A DNA stretch of 64,000 nucleotides from NCBI RefSeq assembly GCF_001544795.2, contig NZ_FCOI02000002.1, positions 124,001 to 188,000 on the forward strand, in the 5' to 3' direction. Both the position numbers and the translations under genes were made by a program. Below the pieces are notes generated by a model, which did not search any database, was not told where the DNA came from, and saw nothing but the letters and a program-made list of their open reading frames with translations. The DNA comes from Caballeronia temeraria (GTDB lineage Bacteria; Pseudomonadota; Gammaproteobacteria; Burkholderiales; Burkholderiaceae). Of the stretch, positions 25,826 to 34,983 are shown piece by piece; within the stretch, counting starts at the first letter, position 1; every line of letters starts with the position of its first letter.

Positions 25826-26971
25826 ATGAACACCAAGCTTCACAAACTGTTGCCGATCAGCGCCGCAGCCGTGCTCTTCGCTACGTTGGCAACGTCCGCA
25901 GCAGCCGACCAGGTCGTCAAGATCGGTCACGTCGCTCCCCTGACGGGCGGCATTGCTCACCTGGGCAAGGATAACGAAAACGGCGCGCGGCTCGCAGTCG
26001 AAGAGATCAACGCGAAGGGTCTGACGATCAACGGTCAGAAGGTCACGCTCGAACTCGACGCGCAGGACGACGCGGCCGACCCGCGTACCGCCACGCAGGT
26101 TGCACAGAAGCTCGTCGACGACAAGGTCGTGGGCGTCGTCGGTCACCTGAACTCCGGTACGTCGATCCCGGCTTCGAAGATTTACAGCGACGCGGGCATC
26201 GTCCAGATTTCCCCGTCGGCGACGAACCCGACCTACACGCAGCAAGGCTTCAAGACGACGTACCGCGTCGTTGCGACCGATGCGCAGCAAGGTCCGGCGC
26301 TCGCCAACTACGCCGCGAAGAACCTGAAGGTGAAGAGCGTCGCCGTGGTCGACGACTCGACCGCTTACGGCCAGGGTCTCGCGAACGAGTTCGAGAAGAC
26401 CGCCAAGTCGCTCGGCCTGAAGGTCATCTCGCACGACGCGACGAACGACAAGGCTGTCGACTTCCGCGCGATTCTGACGAAGATCAAGGGTGAGAACCCC
26501 GACGCCGTGATGTACGGCGGCATGGACGCAACCGGCGGCCCGTTCGCGAAGCAAGCCAAGCAGCTCGGCCTGCGCGCGAAGGTTCTCGCAGGCGACGGCG
26601 TCTGTACCGAAAAGCTGTCGGACCTGGCCGGCGACGCGACCGACAACGTCGTGTGCTCGGAAGCGGGCATGGCGCTCGAGAAGATGGACGGCGGCAAGCA
26701 GTTCGCGGAGAAGTTCCAGAAGCGCTTCGGCCAGCCGATCCAGATCTACGCGCCGTTCACGTATGACGCGGTGTACATCATCGTCGACGCGATGAAGCGT
26801 GCGAACTCGACCGATCCGGCGAAGATCGTCGCCGCAATGCCGAACACGGACTACAAGGGCGTGATCGGCGAGACGACCTTCGACTCGAAGGGCGATCTGA
26901 AGCACGGCGTGATCTCGCTGTACAACTACAAGGGCGGCAAGAAGACGCTGCTCGACGTCGTGAAGATGTAA
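25826..26971 (+). CDS. livK: Branched-chain amino acid ABC transporter substrate-binding protein (LivK-like)
   Basis: A 381-residue periplasmic binding protein. The signal peptide is MNTKLHKLLPISAAAVLFAT followed by LATSAAA and cleavage before DQVVKIG. The mature part has the Leu/Ile/Val-binding fold with IGHVAPLTGGIAHLGKD and VGVVGHLNSGTSIPASKIY. The ATG at 25826 has TGGAGA upstream. No permease or ATPase genes adjoin; a terminator follows immediately, so its transporter partners are encoded elsewhere. Confidence 0.93.
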   Translation: MNTKLHKLLPISAAAVLFATLATSAAADQVVKIGHVAPLTGGIAHLGKDNENGARLAVEEINAKGLTINGQKVTLELDAQDDAADPRTATQVAQKLVDDKVVGVVGHLNSGTSIPASKIYSDAGIVQISPSATNPTYTQQGFKTTYRVVATDAQQGPALANYAAKNLKVKSVAVVDDSTAYGQGLANEFEKTAKSLGLKVISHDATNDKAVDFRAILTKIKGENPDAVMYGGMDATGGPFAKQAKQLGLRAKVLAGDGVCTEKLSDLAGDATDNVVCSEAGMALEKMDGGKQFAEKFQKRFGQPIQIYAPFTYDAVYIIVDAMKRANSTDPAKIVAAMPNTDYKGVIGETTFDSKGDLKHGVISLYNYKGGKKTLLDVVKM

Positions 26972-27000
26972 GTTCCTTCGGGCTTTCCGAAGTCCAGAGA

Positions 27001-27033
27001 AGCGCGCGGTTCCGAAAGGGCCGCGCGCTTTTT
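27001..27033 (+). terminator. Terminator of livK
   Basis: AGCGCGCGG (27001-27009) pairs with CCGCGCGCT (27021-27029) across an 11-nt loop and is followed by a short T run, just where the convergent MFS gene ends. Confidence 0.85.
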
Positions 27034-28313
27034 CATATCTTCCAGCGCCTGAGAATGCGCGGCCCGATGATCGTGATGATGAAGCAGCACGCGGCAACGA
27101 CGCACAGGCCGATCGGCAGATTGCTGATCTGCGCGACGCCGCCGATCAGCACCGGCCCGAGCAGCAAACCGAAGTACGCGAGGCCCGCGACCTGCGCGAG
27201 CCCTTCCGCGGGCGTGACGCCTTCGACGCGCGCCGCGGCCGCGAACAGCACCGGCATCATGTTCGCGAGACCGAGGCCCATCAGCGTGAAGCCGGTCATC
27301 GTGACGATGGCGTTGGGCAGCAGCAGCGCCATCACCATGCCGATGAACGCCAGCCCCGCGCTGCCGAAGACCAGTTGCGGCGCACCGAAGCGCGCGCGCA
27401 CCGCGTCGCCGCCGAAGCGTCCGGCCGCCATGCCGCCCGAGAACGCGGCGTAGGCGGCGCTCGACACCGACGGCGTGGCCTCGACGACATCGCGCATATA
27501 GACGGTGGCCCAGTCGTACATCGCGCCTTCCGCGATCAGCGCGACGAGCGCGAGTCCGCCGAGCGCCCACAGCGCGCCCGAACGCCAGCGATTCGACGAC
27601 GACGCCTTCGCGTGTTCATCGTGATGCGGCACGTGCGGCAGCACCGCGGGCATCGATACGAGCAGCACGAGCAGGCTCGCGCCTGACGCCAGCGCGAGAT
27701 GCGCAGCGGGCGCGAGTCCGTGCGCGAGCAACGCGCCACCGACCGCCGCGCCCGCCATGCCGCCGATGCTGAACATGCCGTGCAGCGACGACATGATCGG
27801 CTGCCCCAGCGCCTGCTCGACGGCGCTGGCTTCGGCGTTCATCGCGACATCGAGCGTCGCCATGCCGAAGCCGAAAATGGCGAGCACGACGAGCAGCATC
27901 CAGTAATAGGGCGTGACGAGAATCAGCGAGCCGCAGAGCATCATCGTGATGCCGCCCGCCATGCATGCGGTGCGCGTGCCGGCGCGCGCGATCCACGATC
28001 CGGCGGTGAGCATCGCGAAGATCGAACCGCCCGCGACCGCGAGCAGCGCGAACGAGAGCATGCCGGGGCTGAGCGCGAACTTGTCGCGCACGGTCGGCAC
28101 GTGCACGCCCCACGACGCGTACATCATGCCCGCGATGAAAAAGACGGCCATCGTCGAATAGCGTGCGCGTACGCGCGTGATGCGCGGAAGACTTCGATGA
28201 AGTGCGAGCGTCGGATTGGATTCGCAGGCGGCGGAGGCAGTGGTCGAATCGGACACGAAGAAACCGTTCTTTGAAGTTGCGCGGGATGCGAGGGCGACCG
28301 GACATGTTGCCAT
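27033..28313 (-). CDS. MFS transporter (YbjJ-like)
   Basis: A 426-residue major facilitator with about 12 helices. Typical stretches are FFIAGMMYASWGVHVP in helix 1, GSWIARAGTRTACMAGG after helix 2, and MSSLHGMFSIGGMAGAAVGG near the middle. The start is uncertain: ATG 28313 has no clear ribosome binding site, and a GTG at 28256 would shorten the hydrophilic N-terminus by 19 residues. It diverges from the HugZ-like gene. The substrate is unknown. Confidence 0.85.
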   Translation of the reverse strand: MATCPVALASRATSKNGFFVSDSTTASAACESNPTLALHRSLPRITRVRARYSTMAVFFIAGMMYASWGVHVPTVRDKFALSPGMLSFALLAVAGGSIFAMLTAGSWIARAGTRTACMAGGITMMLCGSLILVTPYYWMLLVVLAIFGFGMATLDVAMNAEASAVEQALGQPIMSSLHGMFSIGGMAGAAVGGALLAHGLAPAAHLALASGASLLVLLVSMPAVLPHVPHHDEHAKASSSNRWRSGALWALGGLALVALIAEGAMYDWATVYMRDVVEATPSVSSAAYAAFSGGMAAGRFGGDAVRARFGAPQLVFGSAGLAFIGMVMALLLPNAIVTMTGFTLMGLGLANMMPVLFAAAARVEGVTPAEGLAQVAGLAYFGLLLGPVLIGGVAQISNLPIGLCVVAACCFIITIIGPRILRRWKI

Positions 28314-28411
28314 CGGACGCGAAGGCTTTCGATTCTATCGAACGGCCAGGCGACACGCTCGGACCTGCTGCATTACCATCGGTCGACCATTTACGAACGC
28401 ACGAGACCCGG

Positions 28412-29083
28412 ATGAATATTTCGTCGCAAGCGCCGCTTCATTTGCTGCATCGCGTCTCCGAAGGCACGCTCGCCACGCATTCGCGCGAGCCGCGCGGCTT
28501 TCCGTATCCGACGGCGCTGCCGTTCGCACCGACCGCGCGCCATGTGCCGATGTTGCTCATCAGCCATCTCGCGGAACACACGCGCAATCTTCACGCCGAT
28601 GCGCGCGCCGGGTTTCTCGTCGCGCATGCGGCGGACGGCGGCGTGCTGGAAGGCCAGCGCCTGACGATGCTCGGCAGCTTCGCGCCCGCGGCGCCGGAAG
28701 AGGGCGGCGAACTCGCGCAGCGCTATTTGCGCTATCACCCGGATGCGGCGCGCTATCTCGAACTCGGCGATTTTTCTTTCTGGGTGATGTCGCTGGAACG
28801 CATGCGATATATCGGCGGATTCGGCGCAATGGGATGGCTCGGCGGCGACGAACTGGATTCGCTGCCGCCGCTTTCGGCAGAGGACGAGTCAACGCTTTGC
28901 AAATATTTCGATGCTTACCCCGGCCGTCCGCAAAATCTCGGATTATTGGGGATAGACCGATACGGCTGCGATTTGCTGCTTGCCGGCATCCGCAATCGTT
29001 TTACTTTCGATTACCCGAAACTGACGAACGACGAATTGATGGCGGCGCTGACCGATTGTTTTGAGCGGCACGGCGGCATTTGA
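28412..29083 (+). CDS. HugZ-like pyridoxamine-phosphate-oxidase-fold protein
   Basis: A 223-residue protein with an N-terminal FMN-binding split barrel (TLATHSREPRGFPYPTALPF, about residues 18-37) and a C-terminal DUF2470-type domain. This arrangement fits the HugZ/HutZ heme-utilisation group. The heme-ligand histidine is not assignable by eye. The ATG at 28412 is used. Possible general flavoprotein or heme-binding role; no heme-uptake genes adjoin. Confidence 0.75.
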   Translation: MNISSQAPLHLLHRVSEGTLATHSREPRGFPYPTALPFAPTARHVPMLLISHLAEHTRNLHADARAGFLVAHAADGGVLEGQRLTMLGSFAPAAPEEGGELAQRYLRYHPDAARYLELGDFSFWVMSLERMRYIGGFGAMGWLGGDELDSLPPLSAEDESTLCKYFDAYPGRPQNLGLLGIDRYGCDLLLAGIRNRFTFDYPKLTNDELMAALTDCFERHGGI

Positions 29084-29430
29084 CGCGGGAAAATCCGTGA
29101 CGTTGGGTCCCGATTTTTGCCGATGGAGGCCGGAGTTGCCATCGCATGAAACTTTTCCGACTTGCCTTATTGCCTTGCTTTCATCCGATGCGACGTCGGC
29201 GCCGATCACTCGCTGAAAGCCTCTCTTTTGGCACGGATCGAGGCCATCGCGAAACTTCTGAGCTTTCGGAAATTGTTACGAAGAAATTTGCTAAAACCTT
29301 TATTAAGTGGCGATTCGCACATGCCGCATTAATGGGAACTGTGTTAATCTGCGTGCCAGTCCGAGGCTATACTGATAACTGAAAGCGAGCGCGTCGATTC
29401 GCAAGTCAGCAAACCACTAAGGGAATTGCC
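29084..29430. other. AT-rich upstream region of the H-NS family gene
   Basis: About 350 bp, lower in GC than its surroundings. TATACT at 29368-29373 is a good -10 candidate with a weak TTAATC 18 bp upstream. A 78-codon frame at 29146 looks spurious because it runs through the promoter and has no family features. The AT-rich composition would suit autoregulation by the H-NS-like protein. Confidence 0.45.
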
Positions 29431-29733
29431 ATGCCTTCATACAAGGAACTCCTCGCCCAACGCGAGTCTCTCGAACGCCAGATTGAAGAAGCGAAGTCGC
29501 GTGAATACGCCGAAGTGCTTAATGAGATCAAGCAGAAAATGGCGGATTATGGCATCACGCTTCAGGAACTGGCTGGCGGCCGAAGTGCGAAAGGCGCGAA
29601 GGCTGCACGTAGCCGTTCCGGCGTAGCGCCGAAGTATCGTGATCCGGAAAGCGGCAGCACGTGGTCGGGTCGCGGCAAGCCGCCGAAGTGGATCGCTGGG
29701 CAAGATCGGGATAATTTTCTGATCGGCAAGTAA
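29431..29733 (+). CDS. H-NS family nucleoid-associated protein
   Basis: A 100-residue H-NS/HvrA/BpH3-type DNA-binding protein. The N-terminal coiled coil (about residues 3-45) mediates oligomerisation; the C-terminal DNA-binding motif TWSGRGKPPKWI (about 77-88) is the proteobacterial H-NS signature, reached through a flexible basic linker. Such proteins silence AT-rich, often foreign DNA. It is monocistronic with its own terminator at 29756. Confidence 0.94.
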   Translation: MPSYKELLAQRESLERQIEEAKSREYAEVLNEIKQKMADYGITLQELAGGRSAKGAKAARSRSGVAPKYRDPESGSTWSGRGKPPKWIAGQDRDNFLIGK

Positions 29734-29755
29734 GTTTGGGCCGTAAGCATGCATT

Positions 29756-29784
29756 AAAAAGCCGCGTTTCAGACGCGGCTTTTT
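29756..29784 (+). terminator. Terminator of the H-NS family gene
   Basis: AAAAAGCCGCGT (29756-29767) pairs perfectly with ACGCGGCTTTTT (29773-29784) over TTCAG. The flanking A and T tracts would allow termination in both directions. Confidence 0.93.
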
Positions 29785-30396
29785 ATTTGGTGCCACCCAT
29801 GAAAGCGGGTCGGAGGGGCCGTGCCCGCCAGACACCGTACGTCTAAGTCGATACGTCGCTTATTGACTAATAAATCGCGACGGCGAGCCCAAAAAATTAC
29901 ACGTCGCTTTCGATCATCCATGCTGGCGAAAAAGCGGGATGCCGCCGCCGTGAATGACCGAACGAGCGTCGTGTTCCAATCGCGTGCTTATCGCGACATG
30001 AAGCGTCACGATTTTTCATACGTTCACACACGTTTATTGCAGACGCCGTTCTCTCGCGACGGCAACTGAGACGATCGCCTTCATGAAAAACGGCGGTATC
30101 GTTTTTCTTCGGTGGATTGCTGTTTAGGGTCTGTCACGGAACACGGTCGGTTGTTGGCACTCAATCGCCAACCTTCAGAATATTGTGCCGGGAAAAGGCC
30201 GACGCCTTCCGCATTAACGGATTCCGGCGGGATTCTCGGATTTGTCGCCTTGCCGAAGCCGCTCTTGCGGCTTTTGAATGGCGAAGAACCTGCGTGCTAT
30301 TTCGCGAACACCGGGATTCACGTCACGCGAATGTCCGGTCTCGCGCCGCAACGCGAGACCGAAACGTGTGATCGATAACGCACTAAACGCCGTTCA
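29785..30396. other. Long intergenic stretch, no gene seen
   Basis: About 610 bp between the H-NS terminator and the convergent Lrp gene. Frames at 29821-30069 and 30112-30378 have irregular codon use, no ribosome binding site and no family features, so I leave them out. No repeats or RNA gene recognised. Confidence 0.4.
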
Positions 30397-30855
30397 TTAG
30401 AGCGGCAATTGCGTGTCGAATTTGATTTCGCGAAGCACGACGCTCGTTCGCACCTGCGCGACGGCAGGAATCTTAAAAATGCGATCGTGGAGAAACGCGT
30501 CGTAAGCCTTGATATCCGGCGCGACGATCTTGAGGATGTAATCGGATTCACCGGTCGTGCTGTAGCACTCGGTCACTTCCGGGCAGGTGGCGATCTCGCG
30601 TTCGAACTGCTCGACGCCGCCTTCCGTATGCCGTGTCAAATGGATATGCGCGAGTGCGCAGACATGAAGGCCGAGCTTTTCGCGGTCGAGCAATGCGGTA
30701 TAGCGCTGAATGACGCCCGATTGCTCCATGTCCTTGATGCGACGCCAGCATGGCGTGCTCGACAAACCGACCTGATCGGAGATTTCCTGAACGGAGCGCC
30801 GCGCGTCCAGTTGGAGGAGACGCAAGATTTTTTGTGAGAATGTATCGAGAGTCAA
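30397..30855 (-). CDS. Lrp/AsnC family transcriptional regulator
   Basis: A 152-residue regulator with an N-terminal winged-helix (SVQEISDQVGLSSTPCWRRIK, about residues 21-41) and a C-terminal RAM ligand-binding domain containing VTECYSTTGESDYILKI. The start is TTG at 30855, supported by GGAGG six bases upstream. Family members respond to amino acids and act as dimers to octamers. The target is unknown; no amino acid enzyme or exporter gene is adjacent. Confidence 0.92.
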   Translation of the reverse strand: MTLDTFSQKILRLLQLDARRSVQEISDQVGLSSTPCWRRIKDMEQSGVIQRYTALLDREKLGLHVCALAHIHLTRHTEGGVEQFEREIATCPEVTECYSTTGESDYILKIVAPDIKAYDAFLHDRIFKIPAVAQVRTSVVLREIKFDTQLPL

Positions 30856-30960
30856 CTGCGCCTCCGTTCGGTCGCGATTTGACTCTTATAGTAGAGGCGC
30901 CGGAAAAGGAACGCAATGCAAATACGCCTGCACTGAGGGAGTTTCCCTAACTCACTGCCC

Positions 30961-31587
30961 TCACGGCGCGTTTTTACCTTCGGTATCGCCGTCGGATTCC
31001 TTCGATATCTCGGCCAGTTTCGCCTGCGAGGTGCGCAGGTCCGCGAGCATGTTGCAAAAGAGCGCGCCTTGCTCGATCGCGTCGTCCAGCGCGACGTGCG
31101 TGTGCGGCAACTCATCGAACCAATGTTTCGGCAGACGCGGTTTGATTGCCTTGCGATAGGGCAGGCCGGTCATGGCGAAGGCGAGCGTCTTGATGTCGAG
31201 CGCCGACCACGAGAACGGGCAGCGCTCGGCGAAACGCATCATGTACCAGAACATATAGGTGAAGTCGAAACCCGCCGGGTACGCGACGAACACCGGCTTG
31301 CCGGGCAGCGCCTCCACCCATTCGACATAAGCCGGCAGCGCGATCTCCGGCTTTTGCAGATCCTTGCGGCATGCAGCCCACGCCTCGGGCTGGGTTTTCC
31401 ACCACGCGGCTTGAACCGGATGCGGCGCCGCGCCCTCGAGCGTTTCGAGATTTGCCGAGAAGGTGGCGATGAGCTGCTTGTCGGCGGTGAAGGCCGCGGA
31501 GGCGAAGCTCAGCATCGAATGCGGGCCGGGAATCGGGCCGTCCGCTTCGACGTCCGTGCTGACGTAGATTTCGGGAATCGCGTTCAC
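30961..31587 (-). CDS. 3'-5' exonuclease domain protein (DnaQ/RNase T fold)
   Basis: A 208-residue exonuclease-like protein. Motif I is STDVEADGP with the conserved D-x-E near residues 12-14, motif II lies around AGFDFTYMF and motif III is [11 protein letters not shown] with the terminal H-x4-D. The GTG start at 31587 overlaps the TGA stop of the upstream metallo-hydrolase gene (GTGA), indicating translational coupling. Its nucleic acid target is unknown. Confidence 0.83.
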   Translation of the reverse strand: MNAIPEIYVSTDVEADGPIPGPHSMLSFASAAFTADKQLIATFSANLETLEGAAPHPVQAAWWKTQPEAWAACRKDLQKPEIALPAYVEWVEALPGKPVFVAYPAGFDFTYMFWYMMRFAERCPFSWSALDIKTLAFAMTGLPYRKAIKPRLPKHWFDELPHTHVALDDAIEQGALFCNMLADLRTSQAKLAEISKESDGDTEGKNAP

Positions 31588-32228
31588 GCGGCTACTCCAT
31601 CGCGCACGAACGGGTTGGAGCGCCGCTCCTCGCCGAATGTCGATGCTGGACCGTGGCCGGGGACGAACGTGATGTCGTCGCCTAACGGCCAGAGCTTTTC
31701 GCGAATCGAGCGGATCAGTTCCGCGTGATTGCCGCGCGGGAAATCGGTGCGGCCGATCGAGCCCGCGAACAGCACATCGCCGACGAAAGCGAGCTTGTGC
31801 GCCCGGCTGAAGAACACGACGTGGCCCGGCGTGTGACCGGGGCAGAAATAGACTTCCATCGATTCGTCGCCGAACTGCACAGTGTCGCCGTCGACGAGCC
31901 AGCGCTCCGGCGTGAACGCCTCGGCATTGGAGAAACCGAAGCGCTGAGTCTGCGCGGGAAGCTGGTCGATCCAGAACGCATCTTCCCGATGTGGTCCTTC
32001 TATTTGTATACCGTAGTGGTCCGCGAGCGCCTTGGCGCCGCCGCAATGATCGAGATGGCCGTGCGTCAGAAGAATCTTGTCGACGGTCACGCCCTGACGC
32101 TCGACCTCCGCGATGATGCGCTCGATGTCGCCGCCTGGATCAACAACGGCGGCGCGTTGCGTCGTCTCGCAGATCACGATCGAGCAGTTCTGCTGAAAGG
32201 GCGTCACGGGAACGAGAATGACTTTCAT
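31584..32228 (-). CDS. MBL-fold metallo-hydrolase (glyoxalase II-like)
   Basis: A 214-residue β-lactamase-fold hydrolase. Zinc ligands are in [10 protein letters not shown] (about residues 53-62), [11 protein letters not shown] and the C-terminal [10 protein letters not shown]. The sequence resembles the YcbL/GloB-like group, so thioester hydrolysis is likely, but the substrate is not fixed. The ATG at 32228 ([14 protein letters not shown]) is chosen over the longer frame from 32336. It shares a GTGA overlap with the downstream exonuclease gene. Confidence 0.88.
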   Translation of the reverse strand: MKVILVPVTPFQQNCSIVICETTQRAAVVDPGGDIERIIAEVERQGVTVDKILLTHGHLDHCGGAKALADHYGIQIEGPHREDAFWIDQLPAQTQRFGFSNAEAFTPERWLVDGDTVQFGDESMEVYFCPGHTPGHVVFFSRAHKLAFVGDVLFAGSIGRTDFPRGNHAELIRSIREKLWPLGDDITFVPGHGPASTFGEERRSNPFVRDGVAA

Positions 32229-32404
32229 ATGACTGACGTCGGTACACGCAGGCCTGTAAAAACGTTCATTGTACCGGTGCCGCAACGTACGCGACGGCGG
32301 CGCGACGGACGCCCAAAAGGCGCCAAAAACCGGCAATTCTTACGGTCATAGCGAAAATCAATGACGATTCATTAGGTTGGGCGAGTTCAACCCCGGTTTT
32401 TTTG

Positions 32405-32410
32405 TATAAT
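32405..32410 (+). promoter_or_regulatory. Consensus -10 box upstream of rlpA
   Basis: TATAAT at 32405-32410, directly after a T7 tract. The best -35 in range is poor. Transcription would begin near 32417, about 480 nt before rlpA, and pass at once through the hairpins at 32423-32477. Confidence 0.45.
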
Positions 32411-32411
32411 G

Positions 32412-32477
32412 GCACTACTTGTGCATGGAGCTAACCATGCCGTCAATAGGCGAGTGCGGAAACGCTTGTGCGTTTTT
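32412..32477 (+). ncRNA. Possible short structured transcript or attenuator
   Basis: Just downstream of the -10 box, GCATGG and CCATGC (32423-32428 and 32435-32440) form a perfect hairpin, with a competing GCAC/GTGC pairing (32412-32415 with 32421-32424). AAACGC (32460-32465) then pairs with GCGTTT (32470-32475), ending in five T residues, a weak terminator shape. Together they could make a ~60-nt RNA or an attenuated leader for rlpA. No known RNA family recognised. Confidence 0.25.
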
Positions 32478-32893
32478 ACAATCGCTGTCAGTACGCTGTT
32501 GGGGGCCAAAAGCCCTGCAATTGCAACTCAAGCACCTCCAGTAGGTGCACACGTCTTGTCCGGCCAGACGCCGCGCGTCTGTCAGATGGCCCTTGCAGCC
32601 GTCACGCCGGATGGGGCCTACGCCGCCGTTCCTGCGCTCATCGAGTTTTTCCAGCGCACGAATGTGATGCCACGTTCGATGGCGGCTTGTGGGGTCTGGT
32701 CAGGCTGCCGGGGACAGGTTGCGCCAGACGTGAACAATAACCGGGCGTGTGCGGCACGAGTGCGCCGCATCCGAGCAAAGTTTCGCCGTTCGCTTGACCG
32801 AGCGGCGTTGTGCTTTGCGCGGCAAAGCCTCGAGCAGCCTTGCGCGCGCCGACCAGCGCAGCGCGGCCGCTCCTTTATCGTTGATACACGTCT

Positions 32894-33502
32894 ATGAAAG
32901 CTCGATTTATTCGACATGTCGGGAGCCTGCTAGCAGTTGGCGTGCTGGCTGGTTGCGCCGCGCCGGGTTCGGGCGATGTCGCATCCAATCCTCAGAGGGC
33001 AAACTCTCTCAGCACGGCGGGTGCCCGCTCGCCGGCTCCGCTCGCCTTCGATTCGCACCTCTCCGCCGTCCCGGCGGACAAGCCGGCTCAACCGGCCCAG
33101 TCGCTCTCCGACGCCGAGCCGATCACGACCGGTCCGGACGCCAGCAGCTTCGAGCAGAAGGGCAAGGCGTCGTGGTACGGCCGCATGTTCCACGGCCGCA
33201 AGACCGCGAGCGGCGAGAAGTTCAACATGAACGCGATGACCGCGGCGCACCGCACGCTGCCGCTCGCATCGTGGGTTCGCGTGACGAACGAGTCCAACCA
33301 CAAGACGGTGGTCGTGAAGATCAACGACCGCGGTCCTTATGTGCGCGGACGCGTGATCGATCTGTCGTACGCGGCCGCGGCGGTGCTCGGCATGCGCGGC
33401 GCCGGCACGCAGAAGGTGAAGATCGAGGGTCTGACGCAGCAGGAAGCGCGTGCGGCGCGCGAAGAGCAGGCTCAGGCGCTCGCCGACGACAGCGTGAACT
33501 GA
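32894..33502 (+). CDS. rlpA: RlpA-like lipoprotein (septal ring lytic transglycosylase family)
   Basis: A 202-residue outer-membrane lipoprotein. The signal peptide ends in the lipobox LAGC (cysteine about residue 21). After a proline/alanine-rich linker comes the double-psi β-barrel: GKASWYGRMFHGRKTASGE, TAAHRTLPLASWVRV and VVKINDRGPYVRGRVIDLS, with the catalytic aspartate in NDRGP. There is no C-terminal SPOR domain, so it is shorter than E. coli RlpA and may not target septal denuded glycan. A terminator follows. Confidence 0.9.
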   Translation: MKARFIRHVGSLLAVGVLAGCAAPGSGDVASNPQRANSLSTAGARSPAPLAFDSHLSAVPADKPAQPAQSLSDAEPITTGPDASSFEQKGKASWYGRMFHGRKTASGEKFNMNAMTAAHRTLPLASWVRVTNESNHKTVVVKINDRGPYVRGRVIDLSYAAAAVLGMRGAGTQKVKIEGLTQQEARAAREEQAQALADDSVN

Positions 33503-33528
33503 TCCGCCTCGCTCTACGCAGAACCAAG

Positions 33529-33557
33529 ACGGGCCGTCTCGCGACGGCCCGTTTTTT
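33529..33557 (+). terminator. Terminator of rlpA
   Basis: ACGGGCCGTC (33529-33538) pairs with GACGGCCCGT (33543-33552) across TCGC and runs into six T residues, reaching the stop codon of the convergent rsmI. Confidence 0.93.
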
Positions 33558-34477
33558 CATTCTTTCTCGCTTTCGTCGCGCTTCGAAAGTTTGAGCGCGC
33601 GTTCGTACAGCGCGTTGCGCGACGCGCCCGTCAATGTCGCGGCGATGCGCGCCGCACTCTTCACCGACAACTCTTCCAGCAGCGTCGCGAGCAGCGCGTC
33701 GTGGGCGTCGTCGGCGTCTTCTGTTTCGTGCGCGCCTTCCACCACCAGCACGAATTCTCCGCGCTGACGATTCGCATCGGCTTCGAGCCACGTTGGCCCT
33801 TCGGCCAGGGTGCAGCGATGCAGGCTCTCATGTAATTTCGTCAGCTCACGGGCGATCAGCATTTGCCGCTCGCCGCCCAACGCCTCGCCGAGCGCGCGCG
33901 TCGTTTCGACGATGCGATGCGGCGCCTCGTAGAACACGAGCGCCATCGGATGACTGGCGAGCGTGCGCAGTCGCGTGGCGCGCTGCTTCGCCTTCGTGGG
34001 CAGAAAGCCGACGAACGAGAAGCCGCTTACCCACGCGCCCGCCGCGCTCAACGCGGTCGTGAGCGCGCTCGCGCCCGGCAGCGGAATGACCGGCAGCCCG
34101 GCCTCGCGCACGGCGTCGACGAGACGCGCGCCCGGATCGGAAATGCCCGGCGTGCCGGCGTCGGAAACGCACGCGATGCGCTCGCCGTTGCGCAGATGCT
34201 CAATGACGCGTTCGGCGGCGCTGCGCTCGTTGTGCTCGTGCACGGCGATCGACGGCTTCGAGATGCCGTAGCGCGCGAGCAGTTGCGCGGTGTTGCGCGT
34301 GTCTTCGGCGGCGATGCGATCCGCGAGCGCGAGCACGTGCAGCGCGCGCACGGTGATGTCGGCGGTGTTGCCGATGGGCGTCGCGACGACATACAGCGCA
34401 CCCGTCGGATAGTGCTGCCCAGCGGCGAGTTCGGAGATCTGAAGCATGAGCGCGGGCGTCGGAGGAAAGGACGTCAT
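33557..34477 (-). CDS. rsmI: 16S rRNA (cytidine(1402)-2'-O)-methyltransferase RsmI
   Basis: A 306-residue SAM-dependent methyltransferase that modifies C1402 in the ribosomal decoding centre. Typical tetrapyrrole-methylase-fold motifs are [37 protein letters not shown] and [13 protein letters not shown]. The start is either ATG 34477 or ATG 34447; neither has a clear ribosome binding site. The gene diverges from yraN with a 50-bp gap, part of the conserved rsmI-yraN-diaA-dolP neighbourhood. Confidence 0.95.
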   Translation of the reverse strand: MTSFPPTPALMLQISELAAGQHYPTGALYVVATPIGNTADITVRALHVLALADRIAAEDTRNTAQLLARYGISKPSIAVHEHNERSAAERVIEHLRNGERIACVSDAGTPGISDPGARLVDAVREAGLPVIPLPGASALTTALSAAGAWVSGFSFVGFLPTKAKQRATRLRTLASHPMALVFYEAPHRIVETTRALGEALGGERQMLIARELTKLHESLHRCTLAEGPTWLEADANRQRGEFVLVVEGAHETEDADDAHDALLATLLEELSVKSAARIAATLTGASRNALYERALKLSKRDESEKE

Positions 34478-34527
34478 TTTGCCACGCGCTGTTCGCCCGG
34501 TTCGTCGACAACTTTTATGGAGGAGCC

Positions 34528-34881
34528 GTGTCCAAAACGCTCGGCGATGTTTTCGAGTCGCACGCGCTTGAGTTTTTGCGGCGGCGGCGCATGCGCCTCG
34601 TCGCGCGCAACGTGACGTGTCGCGGCGGCGAGATCGATCTCGTGATGATCGATGAGCACGGCGCGCTCGTGTTCGTCGAAGTTCGCGCGAGAAGGAACAG
34701 GCGTTATGCGAATGCGGCCGCGAGCGTCGATGTACGCAAGCGCGCGCGCCTCGTGCTCGCCGCGCAGCATTTTCTCGCGGCATGGCGCGGCGCGGTGCCC
34801 GCGTGCCGCTTCGATGTCGTCGCGTTCGATGCGGGCCGCATCCACTGGCTGCCCGATGCGTTTCGCGCCGACGAAGCCTGA
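34528..34881 (+). CDS. yraN: YraN family protein (UPF0102)
   Basis: A 117-residue predicted endonuclease-fold protein. Conserved residues appear in [17 protein letters not shown] and [16 protein letters not shown], matching the Holliday-junction-resolvase-like core E-I-D-L ... F-V-E-V-R. Start GTG 34528 sits just after GGAGGAG. Its biological role is not established. It opens the yraN-diaA-dolP-cytochrome run. Confidence 0.92.
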   Translation: MSKTLGDVFESHALEFLRRRRMRLVARNVTCRGGEIDLVMIDEHGALVFVEVRARRNRRYANAAASVDVRKRARLVLAAQHFLAAWRGAVPACRFDVVAFDAGRIHWLPDAFRADEA

Positions 34882-34983
34882 GCGCGGTTCATCGCATGAT
34901 GCATGCGGTAAACTGCGCAACAACCGACGCGTTGAGCGTTCAAGCCACATACCGCGCACGTCGCGGCCGATGATCGAGAGTCG

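Larger units (their letters stand above)
32229..32893. other. Long leader/intergenic region upstream of rlpA
   Basis: About 665 bp. A 162-codon frame (32409-32897) begins on the promoter itself, uses codons unlike the neighbours and ends in arginine-rich low-quality sequence, so I do not call it a gene, although residues 20-45 could pass for a signal peptide. The region contains a consensus -10 box and two hairpins (listed separately). Confidence 0.4.

Noticed and set aside
29146..29382. 78-codon frame upstream of the H-NS family gene
   Set aside because: Runs through the probable promoter and lacks any recognisable protein features.
29821..30378. Two frames of 82 and 88 codons between the H-NS and Lrp genes
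   Set aside because: Irregular codon use, no ribosome binding sites and no family features.
32409..32897. 162-codon frame upstream of rlpA with a signal-peptide-like start
   Set aside because: Begins on the -10 box, codon use unlike neighbours, arginine-rich ending and no ribosome binding site; treated as leader sequence.
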